In this document: piece after piece, positions 34,601 through 46,600 of the stretch
Layout: every line of letters begins with the position of its first letter
How positions within the stretch are numbered: the stretch's first letter is position 1
From: Erythrophleum ivorense
Taxonomy: Eukaryota; Streptophyta; Magnoliopsida; Fabales; Fabaceae
DNA length: 64,000 bases
Direction: 5' to 3'
Assembly: GCA_026724425.1 (NCBI GenBank)
Contig: JAIUCV010000084.1
Coordinates: 2,412,001 to 2,476,000, forward strand
Translations under genes and position numbers: made by a program
The notes under the pieces: model-generated
The model's input: the letters and a program-made list of their open reading frames with translations, nothing else
Databases searched by the model: none
Told to the model about the DNA's origin: nothing

Positions 34601-37060
34601 ATTTTTTTATATTTCAAATAAGTAAACTTAATAGATTTTATAATTAGTGTTATTATTGGATTTTAGTTTTAAGAAATAGTTTAGCAAACTTTTGATAAAA
34701 AAATTTTTAATTTAAATATCACTCTCATCAAGTTTCAAATGGAAATAGAAAAACTCAAACCTAGGTCACAAGTCTAACTCTTTAAACTTTTACTATTTTC
34801 ACTATTTTATTATATAAAATTAGATGCATACGACGAGATTTTGACACATATAATTATATCAAAATTAGGTGTCAAGCTCACGTTATACGCATCCAACTTT
34901 ATATAATAAAATATTATAAAAACATTATCCGTAAGTTAAAGTCTTTCACTAACACTAAAAAAAAAAAAAAGAGAATTTCACCTGTTAAATTTGATACCAT
35001 AAGATAACAATTTTTGTATGATAATAGATAACCAATGTTATAATTGACTTCCATGCATGGTACCAACGAAATTAAAATATACTAGTATAAGAACCATGCT
35101 ACACACGGAATAATGATATTTTGTAGCGTTCTTACATTGAATAAAGTTATAACCAAAAATAAAAATGGTTATAAATTCTATTCGACATAAATAGAATAAT
35201 TTTTACGCTCAAATTACCTTCATTCTCTGTGTATCACAGCTCGTATACTAATATCATAATTCTGTGTGACTGATAACAACAACATGGATCATGATCTGTC
35301 GTTCCATCTTTCAATAAAATTAACTACTTTTACAAATAAAAACACACTTTTATTAAATCGAAAATAGTTTATTGTTTTTGTATAAACAAATGAAAGAAAC
35401 GTATAATCACTTTTTATGGGTGTCAGCTTAATCTATCTATGCTAGAAGCTAAATTGACTTTTCTTCTTCTTCTAAGCATAGTTATCCAATGTTGAAGAGT
35501 TAGGATAAATACCAAAATGAGAGCCATAGAAAATATTAGACCCTATATCATAATGTAATGAGTTTGAAAAACAACGTTATGCACAAAACGGAGGGAATAT
35601 AATGAGGGAGCGAGAAAAAGGTAATGTGAGATAAAGAGACACTCACGAAAGAGAGGGAGGGCAAAGGAGATTTGAGGGTTGTTTTGACTCCTCCATCACG
35701 ACTCAGGAAGCCCATCGCGACCGTATACTATCTCCCAGTTGAAAATTGAAATCCAGATTTTAGAGACTGCTTAGAGATAGTAAACCACAAGTTTCTGGAT
35801 ATTACATGAATTGATTAATGATGTCTTTACCTTGTTTTCGAATAACACCAAGAACTGGCTGATTCTTTATAGAGCAGCAAATATTATCACCAAGAGACTA
35901 AAATATAAATAGTGTTCTACTACATTAAATTCCTCAAGCTTAGGATAGATTAAGCAGCACACAAGAGAGTTGCATCATATAAAATCAACAACGTATAAGA
36001 TAGATATGTTTGTATAAGAGAAAACGTATTAAAATCCATCAATAATAATTATATTCGACAATAAACTGCATATATAGGGTGCCTTTGTTGACATTCTATG
36101 GCAGATCTTTGTTAAATATATCGTCTCCTTTCTTTCAAAACAGTTAGCAAATATTCGCATCATTCAATCAGAAACAAATATTTTGCCAAGGAGAAACTAT
36201 GGTACATTGCTTGTCTAAGGATGAATAAGACCATGAAGCATCAAGCATTACATGTTTAAGTTTGGAGTTTCAAACTTTTTAACCTAAATACAATCGTACC
36301 ACTTTTGTAGTTGTATCGAGATGGAAAAGTTTGAAAAACCAAGCTCATCGGTATAACTTGATTGTCTTACCCATCCTAGGACAGGTTAGGTAAGACGGAT
36401 TCGCCTTTTGATTACCTCGTAGCAAAAATACTTATTAGTCATTGACTAACGCTACTAAGTATATTTACTACATCTTTTGAATGAAGGAGCGAACAAATAC
36501 TAATGGGATCCACAACATAAATATATATCAAACAAAAACAATATATGTAGAATCTACCTCCATCCCATATCTCTTGAGCACTCGCTTAAACTTGTTCATG
36601 AGTTTGTACCATTGATTAATGAACAAAATTTGTCAATGGTAGAAACGCGTGCCCAGAGTCTCAAGGGAGGGAGCACAGAGACATGGAAAACGATAGAATA
36701 TGTTTGAGAGATTTGAGAGAATGAGCGACTATTTAAAGAGAAATATGGCTTTGAAACTTTCAAGTGGGCGCAAAGATAGAAAATCACATTTTAGGGTTGA
36801 ATACAGTTGTATCCAAAGATTTTCTTACCTAACTACAAGATATTTTCCTTTAATTCATTACAGCACAATGATCTTATCCCTTACATTAATTTCTTCACTT
36901 CCATTCAGTAAAATTTTGAAAGTTAATACTATGAGAACAATTGTTATAATCAATTTAATAAAACTATGAGATATCAATTTGGAATTTGGAATGGTATGTT
37001 GACCAATTAATTTGCCGCTCTCTGCGTATATACACTAGAAAAATAGAAAATCTGGTTCTA
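34601..37060. other. Intergenic, no gene supported
   Basis: AT-rich sequence of mixed texture. A stretch at ~35590-35760 is more GC-balanced (near 'cgactcaggaagcccatcgcg') but holds no convincing exon. Short frames near 36596-36969 are not coding-like. Nothing else is identified. Confidence 0.3.
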
Positions 37061-37084
37061 ATTCATTTTTTTTTTAAGATTAGA

Positions 37085-37475
37085 AATCTTATACATTCTT
37101 CGTTGTGCATCTTCTGACTTATGTCTTCCAAGTCAATAACTTGAGGCATATTGTTGCTTTGTTGTGCCTTCATTTCTTCGAGCTCTCGAGTCAGTTCAGC
37201 TATCTGCCTCTTTATTTTTGCTCCTCCATCAGGTAGCTTTGCGACTGTATTCTGTGAGATGAAAAAGTGAAACTCAAAACAGAGACATAAGAGATAAAGC
37301 TTGAAGCTTTTTCTGGATATTACATGACCATGATTGATTTTTTTTTTCACCTTTTTCTGGAATAGCACAGATTACCGACTGATTCTTGCTTTGATTTCGC
37401 TTTCGGGAAATGTTGATTCTCTTGTCCGATTTCACATCTTCTGGCTTGAAAGCATACTCGGCCCTACCTGAAAAA
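37085..37475 (-). pseudogene. Two-exon coiled-coil gene fragment
   Basis: Reverse-strand pieces with consensus junctions. One, ~37475-37362, reads AEYAFKPEDVKSDKRINISR, KRNQSKNQSVICAIPEK and ends at a GT donor. The other, ~37255-37085, starts after CACAG and reads NTVAKLPDGGAKIKRQIAEL, TRELEEMKAQQSN, VIDLEDISQKMHNEE. The second has a short coiled coil (hydrophobic heptads at IAELTRELEEM). The 'KLPDGGAKI...I..L..EL' pattern reminds me of segments preceding SNF2 helicase domains, but no helicase follows. Treated as a fragment of an unidentified nuclear protein. Confidence 0.4.
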
Positions 37476-37559
37476 GTTTTCCAAAACCGATGAGAGATTA
37501 TACGAAAAAGCACAACAGTTAAGTTTAACAAAAGGCTGCTGATGGTAATACCCATTGAT

Positions 37560-39245
37560 CATGTTGTCTTGTAAGGAAGAGTAAACTGTGATGAGTGAGT
37601 GATGACTCACTGCGAGGCTATAGTTTCCAGGAACTTGACATGGGATTCCAGAGTTTCATCTCTACACAAACAAACATAGATAAGCGAATTCCATATTCGA
37701 AATAAACCGTTGGAAAACTTTTGAGTGGATCAGGTCAAGAAATTGTTTAATTTATCTGATTTATGTCAATGCAAATTGGTGGACATTAAAAAAAATAAAA
37801 AAAAATACATGAGTTTTAGCTAATTAATACATCCGATGTCCAAACTGTAGAGGTTTTGATTCCTTTTTTTTTTGGGTTGTTTGTTATTCTGTTGCTTTTG
37901 TTCTTAATGATAATGGCCTTTGATGTTCCATAGAAGAATTCAAACCCAAGAACGTGACGACAATAATTTTCTGAGACGACAATGACGTAAAAAATAAAAA
38001 TTCTTATACAAAGAGATCCCCAGACGAGGGAGAAAATACTAAATTATGGTTTTTTTTTTTTGTTTTTTCATTCCACTTGAGCAATTCAAATGGTATTACA
38101 TGATAAATTTTTTTTTGTTTTAATAGACTACTACACTAGCTTACTCTTTTTTTTCCTCAGAGAATAAGTCTTTATTTTTAATCAAAGCTCAAGAGATTTG
38201 ATATGAAATGAAACATATATCGAAGTTAAAACTCATGACTAAGTATTTTCCATCGCAAATACAGTAAAAATAAAAATCGAGTGAGACGATATAAATCAAA
38301 ATTTTGTAGAGTTTCGTAATGAAATAAATGGATTATTCTTGGAAGTGCATGTTAATGAAACGAACAAGAACCATGTTTTGCTCATGCTTTACTTTCGGTT
38401 TTGGGATGTCCCTTCAGAATTCTTTCTCATCCATGCCAAACATAATGAACCAGAACGAAAGTAAAGCATCCATATTTATTTCAGACCATCATTCCAAAAA
38501 AAATGGATCTTATCCCTAATTCCCGGCTCCTCCCTTTTCGGATAACATATTTCTGACCAAATCCAATCCTAAGTAAATATGAGAAGGTCTGAAAGAAAAT
38601 CCTTTCTTCTTTTAATGAAAAATGGTTTATAATCTCAATAACATTTAACTTCTAGGGGGCTTATTGAATTGATGATTTGAAAGGATTTTTTTTTTTCCAA
38701 AACACCTTTTATTGGATCTAGTATTCATAAAAATCATTCAAAATTTAAGGTTATTGGATTAATCATTTATATAATTTTTAAAAAAATTCACCTTATGGGA
38801 AAATTGAGATTTTATCAGCAAAATATATCAAAAACTGTTTTGAGTGATTTTTGAGATTTTTTAAGTTAAAAATAAACAGATTAAAATACCACCTTGTGGC
38901 TTGTGAGATGAGATTTGAGTAAATAAAAAATTGAATTATCATTTTCCTTTTTTCTTATCATTATTATCATTCGGTTCTGGGATGTCGCAAGGATTTTGTG
39001 AGCTGAGACATCTTTTTTTTTTTTTGTTAAAAGGCCTTCATGAGCTGAGACATCTTTCGTTGCATTATACAAAGTTTCTAGGTTTACGTATGCAACATAA
39101 TTTCAAAATAACTATTTTGACATCAGCATGGAAAAATAAAATTTTAACAAAAAGAAAACTTAGAAAGATAATTAAATTATAAAATAACCCGCATCTATAT
39201 GCTAGAATTCACCTAATTAAAAAAATATAACTTCTAGGTATAGCT
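37560..39245. other. Intergenic with possible MITE debris
   Basis: AT-rich. The area around 38655-38900 ('gggggcttattgaattgatga', 'ttattggattaatc') looks like degraded MITE sequence, and 'gagctgagacatctttttt' type motifs repeat at ~39000 and ~39040. No gene is supported. Confidence 0.3.
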
Positions 39246-39440
39246 AGCACCTAAAAGTCAAATTGTACAAAAGAACAATAATATCCATTCTGTATTTTTT
39301 TTTAGTGTATTGTATATGCATAGCACCTAAAAAGTCAAATTGTTCAAAAGAACAATAACATCATGTTGTGTTTTTTTTAGTGTATATGCATAGCATCTTA
39401 AAAGTCAAATTGTACAAAAGAACACTAACATCATATCATA
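39246..39440. repeat. Three ~73-bp tandem repeats upstream of the BAHD pseudogene
   Basis: Copies start at 39246, 39322 and 39392 with AGCACCTAAAAGTCAAATTG, AGCACCTAAAAAGTCAAATT and AGCATCTTAAAAGTCAAATT. Each is followed by 'caaaagaaca' and a poly-T stretch. Spacing is 76 then 70 bp. They lie ~250-440 bp before the acyltransferase start codon. Confidence 0.75.
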
Positions 39441-39683
39441 TTACGTTCATAATATAAAATCAAAAGAATGTTAAAATATTGTATTATGCATATATACACA
39501 TGACATCTTTTTATAAAACATATTACGGTCATCTTTTTGTATATATATACACATGACACTGGAACGTCATACCTCATGACTTCTACATCTCTTCTTGACA
39601 CTTAATCGTGCTTACCATCGACATATACATTTTTCTTTCTTTAGGATCAAAATTTGACCCTCCGGTTTCAAAGGAAGAAGATA

Positions 39684-41036
39684 ATGAAAATGACGGTAGA
39701 CGTTGTGGGGAGAGAAGTGGTAACACCTGCTTCACCCGCACCTCGTGATCGTCTTCAACTATCCCTCTTCGATCTCTCATGTCCAGAGATGTACGTTTCA
39801 ACAATCTTCTTCTTCAAAACCAGCGCCGGAGAGTCATCAGAAAACATCACCGGAAGGCTGAAGAGCTCTCTACGGGACACTCTTTCACGTTTCTACCCTC
39901 TAGCTGGACGAATCGAAGGCAGCTCCATCAGCTGCAACGACGAAGGAGCCGTGTTCACCGAAGCACGCACCGATCTCCTCCTCTCCGACTTCCTCAAAGA
40001 AAAACTCGATGATATTTACTCTCTTGGAGAATTCTTCCCAACAATGGCACCAGGAGAATCTCCAGGGGCATGGCCATTGTTGACTGTTAAGGTCAGCACC
40101 TTCGGATACGGATCAGGAGTTGCGGTCGCTGTGGCCATATCGCACCATATCTGTGACGTGGCCTCGTTGCTGACATTTGTCAGCGACTGGGCCACAACAA
40201 TTAAGGAAGGGGAAATCTAAGGATGGAACCATGCATGACTACTCCTTTATTTGTAGGAGCTACCATTTACCCTCCTCCTCATATCTCTTTCAAGTCTCCT
40301 TTGGGAGGTGATCACCTTTTAGAGCTTAGAGGCAAGTGTGTAACAAATAGATTCGTCTTCAAATCATCTAAAATCGCTGAGCTCAAGCGTAAGGCTGCGA
40401 GCGAAAGCCACGTCCCTACGCGTGTGGAAGCAATCACATCACTTATCTGGAGATGTGCAACAAACGCCTCACGCTCTAACTCGGCGGCTCCAAAGACAAC
40501 GCTAATGACTCAAGCCATATGGACTTAAGGCTTAGGTTTCCCTCTAATGTTTTGCCAGTGAAAGCTGTTGGCAACTTGCAATCGGTATTCTTTCTCAAGA
40601 AAAGTTCGGAGAAATTGGCGAAATCGTTGTCGAGTTTAGAAAAGCCAAAGATGAGTTCAACGAGATGATCAAAGCAAACCTCCAAGGCTACAATTCTGAT
40701 AGTACCATGATCACTTATCCCACACTTGGTCAAAACTTGTTGAATGTGATGGAATATTTCATGTCAGAGTTAAAACCGGACATAGACCTTTACATAATGT
40801 CTAGCTGGTGCAAAAAGCCTTTCTACGAGGTTGACTTCGGTTTTGGTACTCCAGTATGGATTGGATCCGCTACACATACCATGTATGACAACCAAGTCTA
40901 TGCGATGGTAATGGATTCAAAAGATGGTGAAGATGTAGAAGCTTGGGTAAGCTTACCCAAACAAGACATGCATGTGTTCCTTGGTGACCAAGACTTGCTT
41001 TCTTATGCCGTCTTAAATCCCCCAGTCCTGATCTAA
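39684..41036 (+). pseudogene. BAHD acyltransferase pseudogene, three frameshifts
   Basis: BAHD enzymes transfer acyl groups from acyl-CoA to alcohols or amines in specialised metabolism. Start ATG at 39684 (MKMTVDVVGREVVTPASP). The catalytic HxxxD is present as HHICD near 40141-40155, and the structural DFGWG motif appears as DFGFG near 40840. The frame changes three times: near 40212 (a stop at 40218 follows), near 40510-40520, and near 40585-40598. Each step is equivalent to one missing base, so the original frame is recovered for the last ~440 bp. Homology continues through all three breaks. Subfamily looks vinorine-synthase-like; substrate cannot be read. Sequencing error is possible but three separate hits make a recent pseudogene likelier. 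Confidence 0.85.
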
Positions 41037-41229
41037 ACCAGTGATCATATCTCAATGTTTAGTCATCAATATCCAAAATTGATCTATGCTTTGTTTTAAT
41101 CACTGTTTTGCTCTATGCTTTTGAATTTCGGTGTGATTTGAATTATTTCAGTTTTTATGCTATTGGATGTATTTATGACCTTGATCTTGTTTGTATTCAA
41201 TAAGGTATATTCAACAAAAGCTTCTACAC

Positions 41230-41555
41230 CTTAACATATCCTCTTGCGTTCATCAAAACCATATAACTTTGTTATTGTACTGCTAAGATTTGGATTAGGT
41301 ATCAAAACACTAAGATTTACTTCCAAAAGAAGTATGAAACCAAGAAAGTTCCACATTCCTTGCACGGAACCCTTAAAATGATTTATCATGTGATATATCA
41401 TTTTGATAGAGTAATCAAATGTCAAACGCCCCCATGTAGATGCATTAGCCTTAGAGTACTTTTCTCTGATTACTGTGTAAGAATAACAATACAAGCATCT
41501 TCAACCTATCTCCATAATCCTTCATTGACTTGAGCTTCTCTTCCACATCTTTAAC
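41230..41555 (-). pseudogene. DUF1985 relic, C-terminal part
   Basis: Reverse-strand fragments read VKDVEEKLKSMKDYGDRLKM then, after a frameshift and stop, STWGRLTFDYSIKMIYHM and INHFKGSVQGMWNFLGFILL. Plant DUF1985 domains, usually part of Ulp1-protease transposon proteins, show the same order: 'L....S.DRLK', 'WGR.SF..T...I', 'HFKG.V...GFP.ALQ'. The first half of the domain is at 42984-43162. Confidence 0.55.
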
Positions 41556-42983
41556 TAGTACTAGATGATTGCCATGTATTGTAAACTTTAGATTAACCTC
41601 TTATTATCTTAATACATTTTTCTTCCGTGAAATAACATTAGGTATATTTTATTCATGTGATGTTTATTATCTGTATTTTTTTTAACTTTTCTTTTACTAT
41701 TTAAACGATGTTATAGCAAACGAAAAAACAATTTTTTAAAATTATTAATGACCATAAACAAAAATAATTGTTTATCTAATCGTAATAAGAAAATAATAAT
41801 GACAACGTACGGCATTAGATTCTTGAAAGAATGACTGAGCTTAAAACTGAAACAAATGTAGCAAAATAATCGAAAAGTGAAAGTAATATAGAAGTCGAGC
41901 CATTAATATAGAGAGCAATATTGGTGTTCTTAATGAGCTTCTTCAAAACCTTGTATAGGGTCCAAACCTGAGTTTAATCCTGAAAGAAAAAAAAACGTTT
42001 TCAAAAGAATGACATTGGTTAAAGTAGCTAAAGTATATTTAAAATTTTAGCTGTTACCAAAACTCAAAGAAATTTATTTCAGGAATAGCAGAATCAAATA
42101 TGATTTCAGAGCATCCATGAGTGTTTCGCACTTCCCTTCTTCCATCTACTCACAGGATTTAAAAAATGAAAAGATGATTACATTAATGATGATGAGCTGA
42201 ATATTAGTGTGGTAAAGACAGAGAATATACCACTGTGACAGACAATTTTCCAGAAACGTAAAACACATAGTATGATATGCTTTTCTGTTGTTGACCAGAA
42301 TTGCTCGATCTTATTTGCAAGATCTCCATATGCCACACAGGTTATCTCTCTTAAACTGTATAATTTTTTTAAAAAATTATCAATAAACTAACAACAATAG
42401 CCAACATGTCTATAAAGCGAAATTTCAAGAAATCGTTTTTCTTCCGTCGTGGTCTGAGTTGTAAAGCGAAATCTTCTAAGACGAAAAAATCCAACTTTAG
42501 CCAGGGAGAAGAACGAATTACAACTTTAACCATGGAGAACAACGAAATCCGACATAATCAGAAAAGAAGAACTCACCTTGATCGAGAATTTTAAAGCTGT
42601 AAGGAGAAAACGAAATAGACCGAAGCTTGATACAGATCCAGATGCAGGCGTTATTTACAATCCCTTCCATTAGATTCTAGCTGATTGAATCGCGAAATAA
42701 AAACAGTAGACCAGACGAAGTGATTCAAGGAAAGAAAGGATTTTTTGTTCTGTAAGGAGAAAATGAAATCGACGGAAGAAGAAGGAAGATCCAGGCATTA
42801 AAAACAAAGCTTCATGTGTTTTCATAAATGGCGGAATAAAAAATACCCGACCCATAGAGCAGAGTCCGCGTCTTTTACCGATTCTGGAAAAACAATTAAA
42901 TTAATTAAATCAAAAATGCTCCAAAAAGCTGTGGATTCGCCATGTCAGCAAAACAGCTTCCTCTTTAATATATATTGTAGGAT
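41556..42983 (-). mobile_element. Helitron-like insertion splitting the DUF1985 relic
   Basis: The reverse strand starts TCCTACAATATATATTAAAG at 42983 after an A, a good Brassicaceae Helitron 5' end, followed by 'gctgacatgg' type sequence seen at other Helitron starts. The far end abuts CTAG-T at ~41556-41565, where DUF1985 homology resumes. I see no clear GC hairpin before CTAG, so the 3' end is provisional. A spliceosomal intron is a less likely alternative. Confidence 0.45.
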
Positions 42984-43162
42984 TTTCTCATTTCGTCCAA
43001 ATGGCCTTTCCACAAACCTATAACTTCCCAACTTCTCATAGTTTTAGGGTATTCATAGCAATCAAACCCACATATGAATGCATGCTCTTTCATGGAAAAC
43101 CTAATAGGAACACCATTCGACCATCCTTCTTCCTCAATAGCCACGTGACAAACCATTGACAC
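42984..43162 (-). pseudogene. DUF1985 relic, N-terminal part
   Basis: Reverse-strand coding of VCHVAIEEEGWSNGVPIRFS, MKEHAFICGFDCYEYPKTMR. The core 'IRFS..E.A...G..C..YP' is the hallmark start of the DUF1985 domain. It is cut at 42984 by the TC of the Helitron-like insertion. No upstream exon was found. Confidence 0.6.
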
Positions 43163-43666
43163 ATCTTCAATAGTTGGGTTTGCTTGTTCTTTCCTTTGTT
43201 ATCATGCCATTCTTAGAAATTGTTCTCCTAATTGGGTAAGGCCTTTGTTTTCATGCCAGTCTTAGTTCAATTTTTAGTCTCATTAAAATTTCCTAAAATC
43301 TAGTACTTTATACAAATCATCCCAAATCACGATTACAATATGCCCCCCTAAATCCGAAAATTTGTGGGGGCTGCGATTGAGTTAATTGGATTGTGGGGGT
43401 TCAATTCTGTAAATATCTGAAAACTTAGGACCCAATTATCAAAACAAGAAGAAATTATGGAGACTCAGAACATGTTCGAGTCAGAGAAGAAACCAAATAG
43501 AAGAAGAGGGGAAAGCGAAGCATAAGAATTGCTATTTTCAAATCTAATATCGGAAACAAATCAGATGCTTTGATCCAAATTCGTTAATGCATTCTCAGAT
43601 CTGAAAATAATCTCGTCTTCATCTCCGGTGAGATTTTCCGATTTGGAGTATAAATCGAAGGAATCA

Positions 43667-46600
43667 ATGGATGATTTCACCGGCCTATTAGCGAGAGACT
43701 TCCGATTAAAACCTCATGGCAAATCTGCTCCGATGGCGCCTCAAGCCAACTCTCCTACCGCTGATTTCAACAGTGTCGCGTCTTCCTACAGCTTCACGAA
43801 CGCCTCAACAAAGAAGTCCGATTCGTCGCCGGTATTTGACGATCTGAGTCGCGATGGTAATGATCTTCTCTTCAACGATATATTTAGCGGAACAACCGAT
43901 TCTCGTTCGCAGCCAAAGCCGTCTGCTCCGGCCTTTGACTACGATGCTATGTTCAAGGAGCGGACATCACCCAAATCGGCGTCCATACCGGTTTATGACA
44001 AGCCGGTTTACGATGAGGATGTATTTGAGGCTATCCCTGAGCTCAAAATCCCATCAACTTCGGAATCAGCTCGGTTTGACGACGTTTACTCTTCGATTTC
44101 GTCACCTACGAAGCACAGAAAACAGAACAGTTCTCCTCTCGATGATCTGATTGGGAACTTGGGAAAAAGAGAAAAGGAACCAAACAAAACAGAGAGTGAG
44201 CGAGAGGACAAGGGTGGCTCCGCTTTTGATGATTTGATTCCTGGGTTTGGTCGCAGTAGCTCCCCTGCAACTAAACGGTAACATTCAGCCTTCTTGTTGA
44301 TCTTCAAATCTGTTTCTCCTAGAAGTGACTTGTGAGCTTATTTGTGTGGAAGGAATCGAGGGTATAGAGCTTAGAGCTATCACACTTACATAGTGAAATG
44401 TAGCAGGAACTTTATGGTTCTCTATTATGTGTTCTTTGGAACTTGCGGAAATTTTAGAAATTCTCCAAAAGCTTGAACTTTTTGCTAATGAAACTTGTAG
44501 ATATCGTAGAAATGCTTCAACCTAAAGGTTACACTTTTCAACATTCTTGCGTTACATGACTCAAGTGTATAGAGCTTAGAGCTAATGAATTGTAGCATGA
44601 ACTTAATAGGGCTTATGGAGAGCTGTTAGCAATTTCATATTGCATACGAGGTTCTCTTATCTGTACTTACTGGAACTTAAATAAATCTTAGGAAGTCTCC
44701 AAAAGCTTAAACCTTTTGCTTCTTATTCATATGCAAGATTCCTCTTTGATTTTGGGCCTAGGCAAAAATTTTGTTCGTATCAATTGAAAGATGTTGAACT
44801 CTTTTTGCACAGGCCAACTTCAGAGACAAGTCAGCCCCAGAAGCCTTTTTATCAGACAACCGAGGGATATTCAAATCTTGTGGAAGACCCATTTGTAGTC
44901 TTGGAGGAGTCTGCATCAACCCCTAGAGAACCTTCCGCAGGAGGGTTCACTGATCCATTAGAGGAAATTGGTAAATTCAACAGCAGAAAAACTGATCATT
45001 CATCTGTCCATGGAGGAGTATTTGTTGATATTGACCCTCTCGATAGTCTTGGAAAATCAGGGCCAGATATAATTAGTAAAGGCAAAAGTCATTTGAGACC
45101 AGAAAACATCAGCGGCTCTCAGTCACCAGTAGAAAGTTCTAGGACTTATCATCCTAAGAAAAGTCCATTTGACGAAGTTTTGGAGCCGCAGCATACTTCA
45201 TCCAAAACTGTTCCGCAGACTGCTTCTCAGGTGTATGAAAACCCTCATATGTACAGGGAGAATTTGCCGGAGCATAAATCAGTCAATTCAGGTGGAAGTT
45301 TTGAATCATCTGATGATGTGTGGCTCACTGTATCTGAGATCCCCCTATTTACCCAACCTACAAGTGCTCCACCACCTTCAAGGCCTCCACCACCAAGACC
45401 TACACGTCCTATAAAAAAGAAGGTTAACGAGCCTTCTTTATCAAGTTCTATTAACCACTCACACGTTCCCAGCTTAGCTAGAGCTTCTGCAAATAGCCCG
45501 ACAGCATCTCAAATGGATGATGTGGAAGATTTTTATATGGTAAGAAATCAGTCTGCTGCTAATGGACATCCCGAGCCTCCATATGGCGAAGATGCAGATA
45601 TTTTCTCTTCTGCTGCTGAATCAGCTGCTGCCATGAAGGATGCCATGGATAAAGCAGAAGCTAAGTTTAGGCATGCTAAGGAAAGGAGAGAGAAAGAAAA
45701 TTTGAAGGCAAGTAGAGGTCGAGAAGGTGACCGAATGGAGAATAATGATTCTCGGGAAAGGGAAATTAGAGAAAAGCAAGCAAGACTGGATCGTGAAAGG
45801 GTAGAGAGGGAGGCAGAGATGGAAAGGGAGAGAGAGAGGGAGAGAGAGGAGAGAGAAAGAGAGCAGAAAAGAATTGAGAAAGAAAGGGAAAGACTGTTGG
45901 CTAGACAGGCGGTAGAGAGGGCTACAAGGGAAGCACGTGAAAGAGCAGCCACTGAAGCACATGCAAAAGTTCAGAGAGCTGCTGTTGGGAAGGCTACAGA
46001 TGCCCGCGAACGCGCAGAAAGGGCAGCGGTTCAAAGAGCTCATGCTGAAGCACGTGAAAGGGCAGCTGCAGGGGCAAGAGAAAAGGCTGAGAAAGCTGCA
46101 GCAGAAGCTAGAGAAAGGGCGAATGCTGAAGCCCGGGAGAAAGAAGCTAGGGTTAAGGCAGAACGAGCTGCTGTGGAAAGGGCAGCTGCTGAGGCACGTG
46201 GAAGGGCAGCTGCCCAAGCTAAAGCTAAGCAGCAAGAGAATAACAATGATCTTGACTCCTTCTTTAACTCGGTTTCCAGACCAAGCAGTGCGCCACGACA
46301 GAGAACAAACCCTCCGGTGAGATTGGATATCTACTTCTGCTCTGCTTTAAGTCCCTTACAGGAGATTCGTCTCGCCCTATAACTCTCGTTGTGTTTCAGG
46401 ATCCTTTCCAGGATACATGGAACAAGGGAGGATCATTCGAATCTAGCAGGCCATCTTCGCGAGTGCCTTCAGGACCATCAGAGAACCTGAGAAAGGCCTC
46501 TTCAGTAACAAATATTGCTGATGATCTCAGTTCAATATTTGGAGGTACTGCAATTTCAGAGAATTATCTGCTTTATTCTCATGTCTTTTAACTTGGTCCC

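Noticed and set aside
43628..43666. N-terminal extension of auxilin-like copy A
   Set aside because: The extension starts at GTG. Copy B begins with the same MDDFTGLLA at an ATG, so the start at 43667 was chosen.
45548..46246. Cys/Ser/Leu-rich and Ala-rich antisense frames over the auxilin-like repeats (mirrored at 50483-51244)
   Set aside because: They arise from reverse reading of GAG/CGA/GCA-rich codons for Glu, Arg and Ala repeats, and appear identically in both gene copies only because the DNA is near identical.
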